64,000 nucleotides of DNA from Candidatus Rifleibacteriota bacterium (GTDB taxonomy: Bacteria > Muiribacteriota > Ozemobacteria > Ozemobacterales > Ozemobacteraceae). The stretch is taken from positions 1 to 64,000 of the forward strand of contig JAAYVD010000023.1 in assembly GCA_012517355.1 (NCBI GenBank), given 5' to 3'. Numbering within the stretch: position 1 is the first letter of the stretch; every line of letters starts with the position of its first letter. This document shows positions 18,501-25,719 of the stretch, in pieces. Both the position numbers and the translations under genes were made by a program. The notes below the pieces were generated by a model. That model was not told the DNA's origin and searched no databases. It saw only the letters and a list, made by a program, of their open reading frames with translations.

Positions 18501-19495
18501 AGACGCGGCGGGGCGGCCGCCGGGCCCGCCTCGCCCTGGCCACCCCCTTCCGCCACCAGCCGGGCTGGCTGGCCGTCGGGGAGGCCCCGCTCGGCCCCGC
18601 CCTCGCCAGGCTGGAAGACACCTTCCAGGCCCAGCGGGTGCTCCTCTTCGTCCTGTTGTGCCTCACCCTTTGGCTCGCCCGCCAGGTGGCAGACCAGTTC
18701 CTGACCCCCATCGCCCGGCTCGCCACCGCCGCCGACCGGGTCGCCGCCGGTGATTTCTCCGTGCGCATCTCGTGCGGGGAAGGCGGCGAGTTCGGGGCCC
18801 TCACCACCTCGTTCGATCGCATGGCCGAGGCCGCCCAGGAAGGCCGCCTCCTCGGCCGGTTCGTCTCTGACGCCACCCTGGCCACCCTGCGGCAGGGTCA
18901 GCGGGAGGCCTTCCGGGGCGGCGAAACCCGCCAGGCCGTCGTCCTGTTCGTCTCCCTGGCCGGGTTCAAGGATCTGCTGCCGGTCCGTGACCCGCACGAC
19001 CTGATCCGCCTGCTCAACACCGCCCTGACCGCGATGAGCCGGACGGTACGCGAGGAAGGAGGCGACATCGACAAGTTCATCGGCGACAAGCTGCTGGCCT
19101 TCTTCCCCCTCAGCCCCGACGAACCGGCACACCTCACCGTCGCCCGGGCCCTGCGCGCCGCCCTCCACCTGCCGGAACGCCTCGCCACCGCCCTGCCGGA
19201 AACGGCGGTCCGGCCCGCCGCCGGAGTGACCGTCGGCCCCGTCCTGTTCGGCGCGGTGGGCGCCCCCTCGGTGCGGCTGGAGATGACCATCATCGGCGAT
19301 ACCGTCAACCTGGCCGCCCGGCTGGCCGACCTGGCCGCCCACTCGGGCGAGGCGCTCCTGCTCGACGGAACCGCGGCGGCCCTGGCGAGCCCGGAACCGG
19401 CCGGCGCCCCCTGGCGGCTCGAGCCCCTCCCTGCCACCCGTATCAAGGGAAAGCGCCGCGAGGTGGAGATCTTCCGCTGCTGCCCCCCCGCCTGA
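12536..19495 (+). CDS. Giant membrane protein with two complementary class III nucleotide cyclase domains
   Basis: 2319 residues in two similar halves. Half 1: TM near 25-42, a pair of TMs near 359-412, an extracytoplasmic region, TM near 709-735, HAMP about 730-785, cyclase about 808-960. Half 2: TM near 1041-1060, an extracytoplasmic region including a concanavalin-like beta-sandwich (about 1185-1362), a Pro/Ala/Thr-rich linker (1522-1598), TMs near 1647-1705, a second sensor region, TM near 2035-2055, HAMP, cyclase about 2128-2290. Domain 1 has metal ligands D818 and D862 (44 apart) but A939 and E943 replace the catalytic Asn and Arg. Domain 2 has K2180, D2184, T2251, N2258 and R2262 but S2140 replaces the first metal Asp. 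The halves should therefore complement each other at one active site. Start ATG 12536 has GGAGAGG upstream. Substrate, ATP or GTP, is not certain. Confidence 0.9.
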   Translation: MTVPSTGAPVPPVRPSPSARLPGGWRLPLLLSVLPVLFLAYEADRQAVLDREEAARRTLERTAPAARLLRDGSAPGFPARFLARRLKQAWETIDQPDAPTAARAASLTALLPRLQRGFPDPVQVWAVVLPGADPALPPEPLTGPGLATHQRTLFTRLLTDVLQQEAGTARPFDGRAWESRLRGVFSFGCLPTLFQEPQEGSSLPVVFARQHGQLVWQTCRQGSRLLGAFVVILTPPPGKVQLAGLRFLAARWRGADLFPAFLPMPAEPGPASGTPMGPPACRLPGVAPRLARWLRRSGIGHSPNPGDLRGRLHLPWRGVDRLEPLGPWWIRVCPLDPETGRLGVLLVRRPPVRPGWLQGAARLSLGIWVLAWLWAGGRRWRDGTWPQPGLRAALFLWFGGLAAVPMLAGLVAGTRFAAAHQRNLQDGLARTLTARLETVAQAATGLWTTQEKICRAVLNDPWEDGATLLDRLERHPLASDTPPPAILEARRRVRAAGVAADSVVVFLPDGRHWTEGATGSRERDLEASLPLLQRFWAEDFRPPEADTASDEGGTGLDWNVNQVFRGRGQTARDQVDRLWIGRRRFMGFASPLRRAGQLRFVVGFIWDMHPAIRLHLEEHLRASPPEPPLEGIAAFAERGLGWEPIARSGATGELGQLVGLATSGQPRPRALAGGTAVGVAFPLPGYPGFCLAARAPLAGIRAAVARERALLAGLLAVLLAVLVLVGQFLATWLAGPMVRMARALEAIAAGRLETGVAEPRPDELGQTSQILDRMIAELRTRRDITPFVPPPVLAAVAGGNLREAVAGRRERVVVLTSDMREFTTLSETHPPGEVFRTLNTHLAAMAAAIQDHGGTIDRFIGDAVVAVFTGTRGGPAARRAVAAARAMRRAHLEIQGERRGQARFPYEIGIGIDIGEVVSGVVGDGEVRLDFTVLGEVVAQAAELENLSRTGSRTRIVLSAALVRDLPDIPAVPLSALGAEIIALDQLPPGEEEAEPTVSRNAGGPADSMAEGLPPCRHEEPGEPSVSRHAGGLSPAPEPRFAWSLAWGMALWLIVGLGLAGGWHRWLETRSERSRHDVEALLAADVQDLSPFTRPDLAATFRLQEAFPPVIPGEASYSLPLFPDRLRSRLELWEKAFPGMYWAWLPIPAQGEPLSARFDQVVSETGSRRLPGIDRDRTPPSWEALDVGGALPTGRLDMASDGSWTMTAGGAGLGGYWDDAFLAFRPGPLDRLTARVRVAAGPARPGTAGLMVRNSLFGNAPMLFLGVEPGGVTVVRRSDPDDAAETWGYPRPLPAAGTWLRLARVAPDAVCGQVSDDGQLWSTLGTWTFPLDGDTLWGLSGCARLEPDTSAWPSWPGFSVGGRLPPAVSSADLRHLLFLLWREMYGAISHASDVPADSEAWIAHRLPLILGLYNRPFTTLRTAQGTALPASPPGGPRLLFQTPVLTDGSLFAPEDSAFRDDPGRTPGSRFDPDRLQERQETHRRIRGVLFLSFPADRAPGVPSLPWLLRRLQRRGAEAALFPAPTAPGPWPVTTPPPAQATVPATPAPSSAITQAISQAPSLPVPSQPTNAPPANGTQAEPSPATTPPPPIAATPGWPAVLPVTVPPLSGTPQSTAVAGWVTCPGPPLSGPGPDLAVVVARPLPAPLAWYVVPVFGAGAWLAAGWWLWRRLGAQSPRFLPLRRQLLGGFVVAVFPALVLAALTLERSHLAQKTRLEADVRAELATRLEALDASSDLTRAWTTNLLRQVLADPTLADSCGTGTDGAPHRTTGPARLQAAFFHLLARGLPLGDLSASNIDGRWAHFNPDHEVTKRDEPRRILGQQIAREVARAHGWPAGTTSGRDMMVGAQLEETLDSLGTNMGPDMAARFMMAPDVTMEWFMGTAVNACSYLVTLPPASGPAVSLIATFRLRGPHRSWFLEMIAPRRRGAAPRLSLVDLNTPAHRIAPPVDQYARSPKGRWLRREWARLTPPADHRLGLLALARDAPVGETRRGGRRARLALATPFRHQPGWLAVGEAPLGPALARLEDTFQAQRVLLFVLLCLTLWLARQVADQFLTPIARLATAADRVAAGDFSVRISCGEGGEFGALTTSFDRMAEAAQEGRLLGRFVSDATLATLRQGQREAFRGGETRQAVVLFVSLAGFKDLLPVRDPHDLIRLLNTALTAMSRTVREEGGDIDKFIGDKLLAFFPLSPDEPAHLTVARALRAALHLPERLATALPETAVRPAAGVTVGPVLFGAVGAPSVRLEMTIIGDTVNLAARLADLAAHSGEALLLDGTAAALASPEPAGAPWRLEPLPATRIKGKRREVEIFRCCPPA

Positions 19496-19631
19496 CGAGG
19501 CTTGCCGGCGCGCCACCCCTCCCTCCCCTTGACGCAGGCTGTCGCGGGGCTCAGAATCCGGCGCGGCGGCGGTTCACCCGTGGCCGACCCCGCCGAGGGG
19601 GAAGCCTCCTGGGGAAACGCGGCGGCGGCGG

Positions 19632-21014
19632 TCAGTCCGCCCGGTAGTTGTCGAGGGCGGCCTCGATCTCCTCGGCGGTGGCCAGCCCTTCCCCGATCAG
19701 GATGTCGGGCACCGGCTCGCCGGTCTTCAGGTGGCGCAGGTAGACCTGCGACATCGCGTCGTGCCCGAGCCGCTTGGCCAGCACGGTCAGGATGCCCAGC
19801 GAGCCGCGCAGGTTCTCCCGGCACCGCTGCTCGTTCGCTTCCAACCCCTTGATGCACCGGTCGTTGAACAGCCCGATCCCGCGGCGCAGGATGGTCAGCG
19901 ACTCCAGCAGCACGTCCATGATCACCGGCAGGAAGGCGTTCAGCTCGAGCTGCCCCATCTCGGCCGCGTGCGTGATCACCAGGTCGTTGCCGTAGACCTT
20001 CATCGCCACCTGGTTGATCATCTCGCACATCACCGGGTTGACCTTGCCCGGCATGATGCTGCTGCCCTCCTGCACCGCCGGCAACCGGATCTCCCCCAGC
20101 CCCGACCGCGGCCCCGAGGACAGCAGCCGCAGGTCGCTGGCCATCTTGCCCAGGTTGACGGCGAGGGGCTTCAACAGACCCGAGATCTCGGGAAACACGT
20201 CGGCGTTCTGGGTCGCCTCGACCAGATTGTCGGCCCGCGCCAGCCCGATGCCCGTCTCGTCGCGCAGGATGCGCACGAACTCGAACTGGAACTTGCGCGA
20301 AGCGTTGATGCCCGTGCCGACCGCCGTGCCGCCGATGTTGACCACCCGCAGCCGCTCCTCGACCCGGTAGAGCCGCCAGCGATCGCGCGAGATCGATTCC
20401 GCCCAGGCCGAAAATTCTGCGCCGAGCGTCACCGGAACCGCGTCCTGGAGCTGCGTGCGACCGATCTTCAGGATGTGCGCGAACTCGGCTTCCTTCTTCT
20501 GCAGACTCTCCTGCAGCCTGGCCACCTCGTCGACCAGGTCCCGCAGTTCCCAGATCGCGGCGATCCGCACCGCGGTGGGGAACACGTCGTTGGTGCTCTG
20601 GCCCAGGTTCACGTCGTCGGTCGGATGGACCGGGCTGTAGCTGCCCAGCCGCGACCCGACCAGCTCGTTGGCCCGGTTGGCGACGATCTCGTTGGCGCAC
20701 ATGTTGGTGGCCGTCCCCGCCCCGCCCTGCAGCGGATCGATGATGAACTCGGCATCGAACCGGCCGTTGGCCATCTCGTCGCAGGCTTTCTCGATGATGC
20801 CCACCTTGACCTTGTCGAGACCCCCCAACTGCCCGTGCGCCAGCGCGGCCGATTTCTTGATCAACGCCAGCGCCCGGATCATCGACCGGTGGATGCGCCG
20901 GCCCGACACCGAGAAGTTCTCGGCGGCGCGCACCGCGTGGATGCCGTAGTAGGCCTCCACCGGCACCTCCCGCTCCCCGAGGAAGTCGCGTTCGACCCTG
21001 GTTTCCGCTTTCAT
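19632..21014 (-). CDS. aspA: Aspartate ammonia-lyase
   Basis: A 460-residue member of the fumarase/aspartase superfamily converting aspartate to fumarate and ammonium. It has the superfamily signature GSSIMPGKVNPV, the substrate-loop segment STNDVFPTA, and TATNMCANEIVANRA. The N-terminus RVERDFLGEREVPVEAYYG-type is characteristic of aspartase rather than fumarase. Start ATG 21014 lies 2 bases after the hydE stop, so the two genes are translationally linked and aspA is the last gene of the hydrogenase operon. Its placement with hydrogenase maturases suggests ammonium or fumarate supply linked to that pathway, an inference only. The gap 19496-19631 to the convergent cyclase gene shows nothing clear. 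Confidence 0.93.
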   Translation of the reverse strand: MKAETRVERDFLGEREVPVEAYYGIHAVRAAENFSVSGRRIHRSMIRALALIKKSAALAHGQLGGLDKVKVGIIEKACDEMANGRFDAEFIIDPLQGGAGTATNMCANEIVANRANELVGSRLGSYSPVHPTDDVNLGQSTNDVFPTAVRIAAIWELRDLVDEVARLQESLQKKEAEFAHILKIGRTQLQDAVPVTLGAEFSAWAESISRDRWRLYRVEERLRVVNIGGTAVGTGINASRKFQFEFVRILRDETGIGLARADNLVEATQNADVFPEISGLLKPLAVNLGKMASDLRLLSSGPRSGLGEIRLPAVQEGSSIMPGKVNPVMCEMINQVAMKVYGNDLVITHAAEMGQLELNAFLPVIMDVLLESLTILRRGIGLFNDRCIKGLEANEQRCRENLRGSLGILTVLAKRLGHDAMSQVYLRHLKTGEPVPDILIGEGLATAEEIEAALDNYRAD

Positions 21015-21016
21015 GC

Positions 21017-22075
21017 TCAGTAGACCCGCCTCCGGATGTGCCCCTGGCCGGTATTGACCGTGCGGCCCAGGCCGACGATCATCCGCTCCACGCACGTTCT
21101 ACACGCCCCGGCGTCGTCCGTCAAACAGATCTTGCCGGGATAGAGCTGATACTCCTCGCGATGGGTCATCGGCGAGACGTTCGGCATCACCACGTTGGCC
21201 CCGGCCCGCAGCGCCTTCTGACGCCCCTGCGGGTCGATGCTGCCCATCGCCGTCGTGGCCGGCAGAAACGCATCGGGCAGATACAGCCGCAGCAGGGCCA
21301 GGAAGGTCAGGCAGGCCGCCAGGGTCCCGCCCGGCGCCCCCGCCAACGGCGTGGCCGGATGGGGAATGAACGGCCCGATCCCGACCATCTCCGGCCGCAG
21401 GGCCCGCAGATACTCGAGATCGCGACCCAGGCTGGCCCCGTCCTGGCCCGGCAGGCCGACCAGGATGCCGCTGCCCACCTGGTAGCCCAGCTCCTTCAGG
21501 TCCTGCAGGCAACGATGCCGGTTCTCCCAGGTGGAGTGTGGGTGGAACCGCGCATACAAGGCGGGGTCGGCCGTCTCGATGCGCAGCAGGTACCGGTCCG
21601 CCCCCGCCGCCTTGAACGCGGCATACGCTTCGCGCGGCCATTCCCCGATCGACAGGGTCAACGCCACGTCGTGTCGCTCCTTGACCGCCCCAATGATGCC
21701 GCACAGGTCGTCGGCCGTGTAGCCCGGATCCTCGCCCGACTGCAACACGAAACTCCGGTAGCCCATCGCCACCGCCCCCCCGATGGTGTCGACGATCTCC
21801 TCACGGGTCAGGCGGTACCGCGGCAACCCGGCATTCAGCGCGGAGATGCCGCAATAGGCGCACTGGCACCGGCAGACGTTGCTGAATTCGACGATGCCGC
21901 GCAAAAACACCTCGTCCCCCAACACCCGCCGCCGCACCTCGTCGGCCATCCCGAACAGCCGCTCCCGATGCGGGTCGAAGGCCGGGGAAAACACGAACCC
22001 GGCCTGTTCCGGCGTCAGGGCTGCCCGCGTCTCCAAACTCTGCCAGAGCATTTCCAGGTCCATCCGTTCCGCCAT
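21017..22075 (-). CDS. hydE: [FeFe] hydrogenase H-cluster radical SAM maturase HydE
   Basis: A 352-residue radical SAM protein of the HydE type, involved in building the diiron subcluster of [FeFe] hydrogenase. The CX3CX2C motif is C68-C72-C75 within NVCRCQCAYCGIS, followed by YRLTREEIVDTI and the QSGEDPGYT loop typical of HydE. The C-terminal Cys pair (GACRTC) resembles the auxiliary cluster site. Start ATG 22075 is preferred over upstream in-frame codons because AAGGGGTGAG lies just before it and the family length is about 350. It follows hydG in the operon after an unusual 461-base purine-rich gap and is followed 2 bases later by aspA. Confidence 0.93.
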   Translation of the reverse strand: MAERMDLEMLWQSLETRAALTPEQAGFVFSPAFDPHRERLFGMADEVRRRVLGDEVFLRGIVEFSNVCRCQCAYCGISALNAGLPRYRLTREEIVDTIGGAVAMGYRSFVLQSGEDPGYTADDLCGIIGAVKERHDVALTLSIGEWPREAYAAFKAAGADRYLLRIETADPALYARFHPHSTWENRHRCLQDLKELGYQVGSGILVGLPGQDGASLGRDLEYLRALRPEMVGIGPFIPHPATPLAGAPGGTLAACLTFLALLRLYLPDAFLPATTAMGSIDPQGRQKALRAGANVVMPNVSPMTHREEYQLYPGKICLTDDAGACRTCVERMIVGLGRTVNTGQGHIRRRVY

Positions 22076-22089
22076 CCGACTCACCCCTT

Positions 22090-22530
22090 CACCCTTCGAT
22101 TCCGCCTTGCCGATCGGCCCGGCGACTCCCCTCGCCCTTCCCCTGCGCCCTCGCCCTCTTTCCTTCGCCCTCTTTCCTTCATCCTTGGTTCTCCTCACCA
22201 GGCTTTTTCAACCAGCGCAAGCCACGCCTTCCCACCTGTCACGCCCCCCACCCTCTCCCCTTCTCCCGCTTCCCCCCTTCCCCTGCGCCCTCGCCCTTGT
22301 TCCCTTGTCCTCGCTTCTTCTCCTCGTGTCTTCTCCTTCTTTCTTCTCCTTCTTTCTTCTCGTTCTAACTTCTCCTTCTAACTTCTCCTTCTAACTTCTC
22401 CTTCTTGCTTCTCCTTACTTTCTTCTCCTTCTTTCTTCTCCTTTGTTTCTCCTCCTTCTTTCTTCTCCGTTGCTTCTTCTCCTCGCCTTTTCTCCTCGTT
22501 CCAAAAGTCCAAGCTCCCCTCCTTTCCTCC
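22090..22530 (-). repeat. Homopurine/homopyrimidine tract between hydG and hydE
   Basis: On the plus strand 22250-22530 is almost pure C and T, with tandem units such as TTCTCCTTCTAACTTCTCC repeated around 22350-22430. On the transcribed minus strand it is nearly pure A and G. Two longer direct repeats, beginning CCTTCCCCTGCGCCCTCGCC, lie at about 22135 and 22276. It falls between co-oriented operon genes and contains no ORF with a ribosome site. Mirror-like purine tracts of this type can form triplex DNA and slip during replication. Confidence 0.85.
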
Positions 22531-22536
22531 GCCCGG

Positions 22537-23928
22537 TCAGTAGGGGATGTCTCGCTCGCCTTTCTTGATGCGGGCCCGCCAGTCCTGCATCCGCCGCCGC
22601 ATCTCCGGATCGGCCTGACGCTCGATGAACTCCCCCAGACGCCGCTCGGCCACCGCCCGCGTCTCCTCCGACGCGTAGTCCTCGAGGTATTCCTGCAGCG
22701 TGGCCACGGCGTTCAACGAACAGAAGGTGTCGATGTGCTGGTGCTTCGCCATCTCCTGGAACTTCCCCCCGGTGCGCCCCTTCCGGTAACACCCGGTACA
22801 GAAACTGGGAATGTAGGAATCCTGGCACACCTCCCGGATCACCTCGTCGAGCGACCGGTGATCCTGCACCGCGAACTGCGGGACCGTCCCCTCGCCTTCG
22901 GCATACCCACCGGGATTGGTGATGGAGGCGGCCGACATCTGCGACACCCCGACCCGCAGCAACTCCCGGCGCAGCGCGGCCGATTCCCGCGTCGACAGGA
23001 TGATGCCCGTATACGGCACCGCCAGCCGCAGGATGGCTGTGACCTTGATCAGATCCCCATCGGAAACCTTCCACGGGGTCGTCTCGTAGACGTCCGTCCC
23101 CTCGGCCGGCTCCAGTCGCGGAATCGAAATGGTGTGCGGCCCGATCCCGAACTCCCGCTCGAGCCAGGCGATGTGCTCCATCAGTGCCAGCACCTCGAAC
23201 CGGTGGTCGTACAGACCGAACAGCACACCCATCCCGAAATCGTCGATGCCCGCGCGGATACACCGGTCGAAAACGTGCAACCGGTTCCCCATGTCGCTCT
23301 TGGGCCCCTTCGGATGCATCTTCTGGTAGGTCTCCGGATGGTAGGTCTCCTGGAAACACTGGGAGGTCCCGATCCCCACCTCCTTCAGCAACCGGAAACT
23401 GTCGATGTCGAGCGGGGCGCAGTTGACGTTCACCCGCCGGATGTTGCCCTTCGGAGTCGTCACCGAGTAGATCGCCGCCATCTGGTCGGCCAGGTCGCGC
23501 GCCGTCAGCAGGGGGTCCTCCCCCGCGACCATCAGGACCCGCTTGTGCCCCATGGCGATGATGGCTTCCGTCTCCCGCCGGACCTCGTCGAGCGACAACC
23601 GCCGCCGGGGGGTGTTCGACCGGCTCCGGAAGCCACAATACAGGCACTCGTTGGTGCAGTGGCTCGAGGTGTAGAGCGGCGCGAACAGGACCAGTCGGGG
23701 GCCGTAGATGGCTTCCTTGACCCTGATGGCGACCGCCGCCAGGGCCTGCCGGTCCTCGGGGGTGTCGACCCGCAGCAGGAAGGCGATCTCCTCCTGCGTC
23801 AGGCCTTCCAACCGTCCGGCCTTGTCCAGCACCTCGGCGAACCGCCCCCGGTCGAACGCCGGAGCGCTCCGCAGCAAGGCATCCACCCGCCCGGGATCGA
23901 AAATTTCGGTATGTGCGAAAGTGGTCAT
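22537..23928 (-). CDS. hydG: [FeFe] hydrogenase H-cluster radical SAM maturase HydG
   Basis: A 463-residue tyrosine-cleaving radical SAM enzyme that supplies CO and cyanide for the H-cluster. The SAM cluster cysteines are C91, C95 and C98 (CTNECLYC). The C-terminal auxiliary cluster motif SFCTGCYRKGRTGGKF, followed by FCSLNA, is diagnostic of HydG and separates it from ThiH. ATG 23928 has AGGGAGA 8 bases upstream and gives a family-typical length. It starts 37 bases after the hydA stop, in the operon hydCBA-hydGE-aspA. HydF, the scaffold GTPase, is not in this window and must be encoded elsewhere if the hydrogenase is active. Confidence 0.96.
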   Translation of the reverse strand: MTTFAHTEIFDPGRVDALLRSAPAFDRGRFAEVLDKAGRLEGLTQEEIAFLLRVDTPEDRQALAAVAIRVKEAIYGPRLVLFAPLYTSSHCTNECLYCGFRSRSNTPRRRLSLDEVRRETEAIIAMGHKRVLMVAGEDPLLTARDLADQMAAIYSVTTPKGNIRRVNVNCAPLDIDSFRLLKEVGIGTSQCFQETYHPETYQKMHPKGPKSDMGNRLHVFDRCIRAGIDDFGMGVLFGLYDHRFEVLALMEHIAWLEREFGIGPHTISIPRLEPAEGTDVYETTPWKVSDGDLIKVTAILRLAVPYTGIILSTRESAALRRELLRVGVSQMSAASITNPGGYAEGEGTVPQFAVQDHRSLDEVIREVCQDSYIPSFCTGCYRKGRTGGKFQEMAKHQHIDTFCSLNAVATLQEYLEDYASEETRAVAERRLGEFIERQADPEMRRRMQDWRARIKKGERDIPY

Positions 23929-23965
23929 GACTCGTTCTCCCTGGGCTTGGGGACCCCCCACAGCC

Positions 23966-25708
23966 CTACCAGTATTTGCTGCGCGGAAAGAAGCGCGTGT
24001 GCAGGATCTCCCGACATTTCGGACCGTCGGGCTTGCCGAGGAACTCTTCATACACGGTCTGGACGGCCGGGTTGTCGAGGGGCCGGCGCAGGGGCTTGCC
24101 CTGGTTTTCCCGCCACAGGGCGGAAGCCCGCGCCGAGCGGACCTCGAAGGTGGTCGCGCGCGACTGGCCCCCACCCCCCACGCACCCGCCCGGACATCCC
24201 ATCAGTTCGAGAAAGACGAAGCCCGCCGGATTGCCGGCCTTGACCTCGTCCAGCAGGGCGCGGGCTGCTCCCAGGCCGCTGGCGGCCGCCACCGCGAAGG
24301 CTTTGTCACCCACCTGGAGGCGGGCCCGCCGGGTTTCCGCCATGCCGCGGATGCCGTCATACTCGCCCGCTGTGGCCGCCGGGGCGCCCAGGATCCCGCG
24401 CACCGTCTCGAAGGTGGCCTCGAGAACACCTCCCGTCGCCCCGAACGAGGTTCCCGGCCCGGAAGCCGTTCCCATGGGGGAGTCGAAACTCTCCTCGGGA
24501 AGGGTGCCGAACCCGATCCCCCCCTCCCGGATCAGCCGCGCCAGCTCCCGGTTCGTCAGGACGTAGTCCACGTCCCGCCCCGCGCCGGTCTTCATTTCGG
24601 TCCGGGCGGCTTCGAACTTCTTGGCGGTGCAGGGCATGACCGACACCACCCTGATGTGGCGCGGGTCGAGCCCCCGGCTGGCCGCGAAAAAACTCTTGGC
24701 GAGCGCGCCGAACATCTGGTGGGGCGACTTGCAGACCGACAGGTGGGGCAACAGGTCAGGGAAGAAATGCTCGACGAACTTGACCAGGCCGGGGCTGCAG
24801 CTCGAGATCAGCGGCAGCGGCCCTCCCTGGCGCAGCCGCCGCACCAGTTCGTGCCCTTCCTCGACCGCCACCAGGTCCGCCGCGAAACTGGTGTCGAACA
24901 CGTACCGGAACCCCAGCCGCCGCAGCGCCGCCACCACCTGCCCGGTCATGATCGTCCCGGGCGGGCGGCCGAACTCCTCCCCCAGGGAAACACGCGTGGC
25001 CGGCGCCACCTGGGCGATCACCGTCAACCCAGGGTCCCCGAGCGCTTCCCAGATGGCATCGAGATCGTGCTGCTCGTGCAGCGCTCCCACCGGGCAGGCC
25101 AGGATGCACTGCCCGCACCCCACGCAGGGCGACTCCCCCAGCCCCCCCGCGAATGGGCTGGTCACCTGCGTTTTCCCGCCCCGGAACGCGAACCCGATCG
25201 CCTCGACGGTCTGCACCGACCGGCAGACGTGCACGCACCGACCGCACAGCAGGCACTTGTTGGGGTCGCGGACCAGCGCGGGATGCGAGGAATCGGGGAA
25301 GAACCCCTCCTTGGGACCCCGGGGGAAATACCGCACCCGGATCCCCGACTCGTGGGCCAGCTTCCGCAGCTCGCAATCCTCGCTGCGGTCGCAAGTGGTG
25401 CAATCGTCGGGATGGCTGGCCAGCAGCAGTTCGACCAGCATCCGCCGCGTTCGCCGCACCACCGCCGAGGAGGTTTCCACGACCATGCCCTCGGCCACCT
25501 GGGTCTCGCAGGCCGGCTTCAGATCACGCTCTCCCTTGACCTCCACCACGCACACCCGGCAGAAACCGTGGTGCTCCCGGGCCTGCCGGGAACACAACCG
25601 CGGAATGGCCACCCGGATGGAGGCGGCCGCCTCCGCGATGGTGGTTCCCCGCTCGACCTGCAGGGGACTGCCGTTGATGACCAGGTTCACCTTCCCGTTG
25701 TTGCCCAT
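23966..25708 (-). CDS. hydA: [FeFe] hydrogenase catalytic subunit HydA
   Basis: A 580-residue catalytic subunit. Domain order: 2Fe-2S domain (C39, C50, C53, C67), His-ligated 4Fe-4S (H99, C103, C106, C112), two 4Fe-4S ferredoxin sites (152-162 and 195-205), then the H-cluster domain. The motifs are L1 ISSCSPGLV (301-309), L2 MPCTAKKFEA (C360) and L3 ELMGCPGGCVGGGGQ (C505, C509). L1 departs from the consensus TSCCPxW: the second Cys, normally a ligand of the H-cluster cubane, is S305, and the Trp is Leu. ATG 25708 sits 11 bases after the hydB stop and gives a start matching the 2Fe-2S domain. Together with hydB and hydC it forms a trimeric NAD-linked enzyme. Confidence 0.93.
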   Translation of the reverse strand: MGNNGKVNLVINGSPLQVERGTTIAEAAASIRVAIPRLCSRQAREHHGFCRVCVVEVKGERDLKPACETQVAEGMVVETSSAVVRRTRRMLVELLLASHPDDCTTCDRSEDCELRKLAHESGIRVRYFPRGPKEGFFPDSSHPALVRDPNKCLLCGRCVHVCRSVQTVEAIGFAFRGGKTQVTSPFAGGLGESPCVGCGQCILACPVGALHEQHDLDAIWEALGDPGLTVIAQVAPATRVSLGEEFGRPPGTIMTGQVVAALRRLGFRYVFDTSFAADLVAVEEGHELVRRLRQGGPLPLISSCSPGLVKFVEHFFPDLLPHLSVCKSPHQMFGALAKSFFAASRGLDPRHIRVVSVMPCTAKKFEAARTEMKTGAGRDVDYVLTNRELARLIREGGIGFGTLPEESFDSPMGTASGPGTSFGATGGVLEATFETVRGILGAPAATAGEYDGIRGMAETRRARLQVGDKAFAVAAASGLGAARALLDEVKAGNPAGFVFLELMGCPGGCVGGGGQSRATTFEVRSARASALWRENQGKPLRRPLDNPAVQTVYEEFLGKPDGPKCREILHTRFFPRSKYW

Positions 25709-25719
25709 CCGCCTTCCGC

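Noticed and set aside
22415-22530. Coding potential of the purine tract (Arg/Lys/Glu-rich frame)
   Set aside because: Pure low-complexity translation with no start site; it lies between two operon genes and downstream of the hydG stop.
22537-24174. Longer hydG starting upstream of 23928
   Set aside because: The extra N-terminal residues overlap hydA and do not match HydG; the ribosome site supports 23928.
23966-25708. Sensory (group C type) hydrogenase interpretation of the altered L1 motif
   Set aside because: No PAS or signalling domain; gene order with hydB and hydC and maturases indicates a metabolic NAD-linked enzyme.
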